Shown here: one piece after another, positions 6,660-9,264 of the stretch
How positions within the stretch are numbered: the first letter of the stretch is position 1
Layout: each line of letters starts with the position of its first letter
Source of the DNA: Phycisphaerales bacterium
Lineage (GTDB): Bacteria > Planctomycetota > Phycisphaerae > Phycisphaerales > UBA1924
Reading direction: 5' to 3'
Length of the DNA: 9,264 nucleotides
Assembly: GCA_016764015.1 (NCBI GenBank)
Contig: JAESSR010000188.1
Span: forward strand, 1-9,264
Notes under the pieces: model-generated
Database searches by the model: none
Seen by the model: only the letters and a program-made list of their open reading frames with translations
Told to the model about the DNA's origin: nothing
Translations under genes and position numbers: made by a program

Positions 6660-7781
6660 TTAGCGTTTCCAGATGATAACGCGGTTGTTTCCTGAATCGG
6701 CAACTGCGATGGTTGAATCTTTAAAATGCAGGCCGTATGGCCAACAGAGTGTGTCGGGGAGTACGGATTTCCAGCGATTTTCGCCGTTGGATTCAAAGTC
6801 GGGTTGGGCAAGGACTTCATTGCATGAAACCCCTTGGCCGACCGTTGGTGCTGAATCGTGAATCAGTATTCTGTTGTTGGCGGTGTCGCTGATGGCAAGC
6901 GAGCCCTTGTCCATCGCAACATCGTATGGGAAGCGATGGACATTGCCAGCTTGTGGCCCATACGGCCATTCTTTGCTGGAAGTAAAATCTTCTTGTCCGA
7001 GCACAACATCAGGTTCAGCACCATCGCAGGCAGCACACGCATCGGACCACCCAACAACACGGTGATTGCCCGCGTCGGCGATATACAACGATTTGTCATC
7101 GCCCGCGATTCCGTGGGGCCAGCGGAAGGTCAATGGACCTACCGGGCTGTCGCGGTTCTCGCCTCGCTTTGTCCAATCATCTTGTCCAATGATCCAGTGC
7201 GGCAGCTCGCCGGGGCTTGGGACATCGGGCCAACCGAGCACTCGTCTGTTGCCGGTGTCAGCAACAAAGAACCGCCCGCCTGCGACTCCAAATCCATACG
7301 GCCAATAGAATCCGTCGCGTGTCGCTTCGAGATTCCCACGGTTGGGCTCAACATCATCGATGCTTGCCTGTCCGATGATGTGATCCGGTGGTGTGTCATT
7401 TGATTCAGGGATCGAGTCCCAGATCAACAGTCGATGGTGCCAAGAGTCTGCGACAATGAACTTGCCGTTAATCACCGCGACACCGGTTGGGAGATGGAAA
7501 AGTTTGATCCCTTCCTCAGAGAAGTCGGGTTGACCCAGCACAATATCAGCTGGTGCGTGATCGGTCGTAGGTATCGAGTTCCAAATCAAAATACGATGGT
7601 TCCCCGAATCAGATACGATCAATCGTTCGTCATCAAACCAAACGCCTCTGGGCGCGTACATGGTGTCGGAAGCCGGAACAGCCGATGGCAATGCAAGCCC
7701 GCCGGGGGCCGGAGCGCCGAGCCATACCGATGGCGCGTATCCCGATTGAGTAGCAGTTGAAGCACCTTGGCATTGAGTCAC
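6660..7781 (-). CDS. NHL-repeat beta-propeller protein of the hydrogenase operon
   Basis: The 373-aa protein consists of about six NHL-type repeats, each a PxG(V/F/I)-type strand, a (V/I)(A/S)D(S/T/A)xNxR(I/V)xxW segment and a spacer ending VLGQxDF. Examples are SDSGNHRILIW, DSWHHRLLIW, DTGNRRVLGW, DAGNHRVVGW, DTANNRILIH and DSGNNRVIIW. Six repeats imply a six-bladed propeller, usually a protein-binding platform. I see no signal peptide or catalytic motif. The loop CAAC in blade four could bind metal. GTG 7781 is preferred: it overlaps the upstream stop (GTGA) and has an AAGGAG ribosome site (7789-7794) 7 nt upstream, whereas the TTG at 7808 has neither. Its place between a Rieske/NifU protein and hypC points to hydrogenase assembly or electron-transfer partnering. 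The exact role is unknown. Confidence 0.85.
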   Translation of the reverse strand: MTQCQGASTATQSGYAPSVWLGAPAPGGLALPSAVPASDTMYAPRGVWFDDERLIVSDSGNHRILIWNSIPTTDHAPADIVLGQPDFSEEGIKLFHLPTGVAVINGKFIVADSWHHRLLIWDSIPESNDTPPDHIIGQASIDDVEPNRGNLEATRDGFYWPYGFGVAGGRFFVADTGNRRVLGWPDVPSPGELPHWIIGQDDWTKRGENRDSPVGPLTFRWPHGIAGDDKSLYIADAGNHRVVGWSDACAACDGAEPDVVLGQEDFTSSKEWPYGPQAGNVHRFPYDVAMDKGSLAISDTANNRILIHDSAPTVGQGVSCNEVLAQPDFESNGENRWKSVLPDTLCWPYGLHFKDSTIAVADSGNNRVIIWKR

Positions 7782-8668
7782 TTCTTGGCTCCTTCTGGTC
7801 GGACCCAAATAGTGTCATTCTCAATGCGCAATGGGAATGGTTCGAGTTGTACTTGTGGCTGATTCTCACATTCGCCGTTGGTGACATCAAAGCAGTACCC
7901 ATGCCACGGGCATGTAATCGTGTCGCCGGAGAGGTGCCCGTCATGAAGCGAGAGCCCTTGGTGCGGGCATTCGTTGCGGTATGCAAAGAGTCGATCGTCT
8001 CTACGGACAAGCAAAATATCAGAATCACCTGATTGGAACCGGAAGGGGACACCCTCTTCAATTTCCTTCGCCAGTGGCCCCTCAACCCAACCATGATTTT
8101 CATCGGTAGCGCCGACAGTGAGTTGGATAACGCCTACGACAGGGCCATCTTTGATTTCTTCAACTGTGTGCACTTCAGGGACATGCGCTTTGATTGCTTC
8201 TTCAACTCCATCGCTGAGCGTCGCTGCAGACATATTACATCCTGAGCATGAGCCGTGCATGCGGACGAATGCGGTGCCGTTTTCGACCTTGACGAGTTCG
8301 ATGTCTCCGCCGTGCCCTTTGATGTATGGCTTGATGCGTTCCATGGCGCGAGCAACGCGGGTCATGATGTCTGGCTTGACGATGCCAAGGTCCATCAGCA
8401 CCGCGTACACGATCGGGTCGTCAACCAACTCGAACAACACTTCCTTTGATCGTTCGTCAGATTTGAGTTTCTTGACCATCGCTCGAACACCGGCGGCGAT
8501 GAACGCTTCTTTGGCTTTGACAAGCCGTTCGGCGCGATCACGGATGTCGGCATCGAGTGGCGAAAGCAGTTCACGGGCACGATCGACCGCTGTCGCGAGG
8601 TCTTCAGGAGAGAGTTCATGCTCGACGGTGTTGGATGGATCACTTGGATTTGTCTGTGCTGTGCTCAA
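7778..8668 (-). CDS. NifU C-domain / Rieske [2Fe-2S] fusion protein
   Basis: A 296-aa fusion. Residues 1-100 are helical, charged and unassigned. Residues about 100-170 match the NifU C-terminal (Nfu-type) Fe-S domain: IKPYIKGHGGDIELV and the CSGC pair (141-144). Residues about 193-292 are a soluble Rieske domain with complete ligands, CPH (Cys234, His236) and CPWH (Cys253, His256). The Rieske part resembles ferredoxin subunits of dioxygenase systems; no membrane segment is present. A protein that can hold two different Fe-S centres beside hydrogenase genes is a good candidate electron carrier from the hydrogenase to the respiratory chain, similar to the iron-sulfur proteins of mycobacterial hydrogenase operons as I recall them. 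A cluster-delivery role is the alternative. The start is TTG, overlapping the preceding stop (TTGA) and backed by a very strong ribosome site. Confidence 0.92.
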   Translation of the reverse strand: MSTAQTNPSDPSNTVEHELSPEDLATAVDRARELLSPLDADIRDRAERLVKAKEAFIAAGVRAMVKKLKSDERSKEVLFELVDDPIVYAVLMDLGIVKPDIMTRVARAMERIKPYIKGHGGDIELVKVENGTAFVRMHGSCSGCNMSAATLSDGVEEAIKAHVPEVHTVEEIKDGPVVGVIQLTVGATDENHGWVEGPLAKEIEEGVPFRFQSGDSDILLVRRDDRLFAYRNECPHQGLSLHDGHLSGDTITCPWHGYCFDVTNGECENQPQVQLEPFPLRIENDTIWVRPEGAKK

Positions 8669-9036
8669 TGTACACCTCCTTCTTGCAAAGATCCGCGTTG
8701 GAGTGTTTCATCAATTTTGAGCAAGACCATCTCCGCAAAGATTGATCTTGAAGCGGCGCGGAGTGTTTCACTAATCGTGTCGCCTTGAGCCTGAGGCATT
8801 GGTTTTTTGGCGAATGCTTCAAGAATAGCGCATGCTCCGGCATCCGTATCGAACGCTCGTTCGCCGAGGAACATGGGGATAAACTGATCGAGCCAGATCC
8901 CTTCGCCGTTGGGGTCTTCTCGAAGTTTTTTGAGTGTGTTTGTAGGGCCATCACAGCGCTGGATTGCTGTCTGGCACACGATATCGCAGGCGTCGTGGAG
9001 TAGAGTATCGATATAAACGCGTTCCCAATCATTCAT
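8665..9036 (-). CDS. Unrecognised 123-aa protein of the hydrogenase operon
   Basis: I do not recognise this family. The protein is mostly helical and soluble, with no signal peptide or membrane segment. It has three N-terminal cysteines (Cys17, Cys21, Cys28) close to His14, a fourth at Cys69, and acidic and aromatic positions in GEGIWLDQFIPMFLGERAFD (about 45-63). ATG 9036 is supported by an AAGGA ribosome site (9048-9052, about 11 nt upstream) and by overlap with the end of the membrane-protein gene. An in-frame ATG at 9138 would give an implausible Cys/Arg-rich extension entirely inside that gene. The stop overlaps the next start (TTGA). Its position suggests an accessory or chaperone-like role for the hydrogenase; nothing in the sequence proves it. 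Confidence 0.8.
   Translation of the reverse strand: MNDWERVYIDTLLHDACDIVCQTAIQRCDGPTNTLKKLREDPNGEGIWLDQFIPMFLGERAFDTDAGACAILEAFAKKPMPQAQGDTISETLRAASRSIFAEMVLLKIDETLQRGSLQEGGVH
8675..8681 (-). promoter_or_regulatory. Strong ribosome binding site deciding a TTG start
   Basis: AAGGAGG on the minus strand is a full anti-SD match lying 6 nt before the TTG at 8668. It lies inside the end of the upstream gene and explains why a weak start codon is used for the NifU/Rieske protein. No in-frame ATG exists nearby. Confidence 0.85.
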
Positions 9037-9256
9037 GTTCTGATGCTTCCTTGAGTTGCATGTGGGATTGGATCGAAAAACGGTACGAGGCGGCCAGAGC
9101 AATAAGCAATCCCGCAGAGATAATCCCGAGCATGACATTGTAGATTGGTGGTGCAGAGAGAGCGATGCGGATCAGCAATGTACACGCAGCGAAACCTGCA
9201 TTTCTGAACACCACGGCGTGGTCATCAGAGTATCGCATCGCGAGCAGTACAATCAT
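9029..9256 (-). CDS. Small membrane protein, possibly 5'-partial
   Basis: The 75-aa frame has one clear transmembrane helix (about 40-57, VMLGIISAGLLIALAAS) and a weaker hydrophobic stretch before it (about 20-35, containing Arg30), then a polar charged tail ending KEASEHE. No family is recognised. The frame remains open to the right edge of the window, so the true start may lie beyond 9256, although ATG 9256 is usable. It overlaps the next gene by 8 bp and so belongs to the operon. A membrane anchor or quinone-side partner for the hydrogenase is conceivable, but only from context. Confidence 0.65.
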   Translation of the reverse strand: MIVLLAMRYSDDHAVVFRNAGFAACTLLIRIALSAPPIYNVMLGIISAGLLIALAASYRFSIQSHMQLKEASEHE

Positions 9257-9264
9257 GACATCGG

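Noticed and set aside
6644..6820. N-terminally extended hypC from ATG 6820
   Set aside because: It would bury the essential Cys2 of MCLAIPG and overlap the NHL gene; the internal ATG has its own GGAG site.
7782..7808. TTG start at 7808 for the NHL protein
   Set aside because: It has no ribosome site and lies inside the Rieske gene. GTG 7781 has AAGGAG at good spacing and a GTGA overlap.
8118..8720. 200-codon plus-strand frame opposite the NifU/Rieske gene
   Set aside because: Ser/Arg-rich shadow translation of a gene whose motifs are complete on the other strand.

Overview
The window looks like part of a bacterial chromosome of moderate G+C content. A probable outer-membrane-type protein end and a tRNA-3'-end integration scar lie at the left. 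A Fic-family gene follows. From about 1.7 kb to the right edge there is a long minus-strand operon for [NiFe]-hydrogenase maturation and accessory proteins. The host cannot be named from the sequence. The accessory set (NifU/Rieske fusion, NHL propeller, two HypC-type proteins) resembles operons of high-affinity, actinobacterial-type (group 1h) hydrogenases, which occur in several soil and aquatic phyla. A planctomycete-like host is only a guess.

Left part (1-1728, mostly plus strand): the last 19 codons of an unidentified gene, a strong intrinsic terminator (109-136), and a minus-strand fragment holding only the 3' 41-42 nt of a tRNA (149-190). The fragment breaks off at the anticodon loop, as expected for the duplicated 3' end left when an integrative element enters a tRNA gene. 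In the usual geometry the chromosome lies to its left and the element to its right. About 230 bp without a convincing gene follow, then an array of five near-identical 9-bp sites (376-472) around a promoter-like sequence. Next is a class II Fic protein with a C-terminal DNA-binding-like region. The Fic reading frame seems to have lost one base in a T run near codon 13.

Right part (1729-9264, minus strand; transcription runs right to left): small membrane protein (partial or near-complete), unknown 123-aa protein, NifU-C/Rieske fusion, NHL-repeat six-bladed propeller, hypC, a second divergent HypC-type protein, hypD, hypE, hypF. Nearly every junction is a 4-bp stop/start overlap (TTGA, GTGA, ATGA x3), an 8-bp overlap or a 1-bp gap, so this is one tightly coupled transcript. 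HypC, HypD, HypE and HypF together make and insert the Fe(CN)2CO centre of [NiFe]-hydrogenase. The Rieske/NifU protein is a plausible electron carrier or Fe-S partner. The structural subunits, hypA/hypB and the operon promoter are not in the window and are expected to its right.

The most interesting points are the tRNA-scar boundary, the five-site operator array in front of an apparently frameshifted Fic gene, the paired HypC proteins, and the block of uncharacterised accessory genes upstream of the hyp genes.
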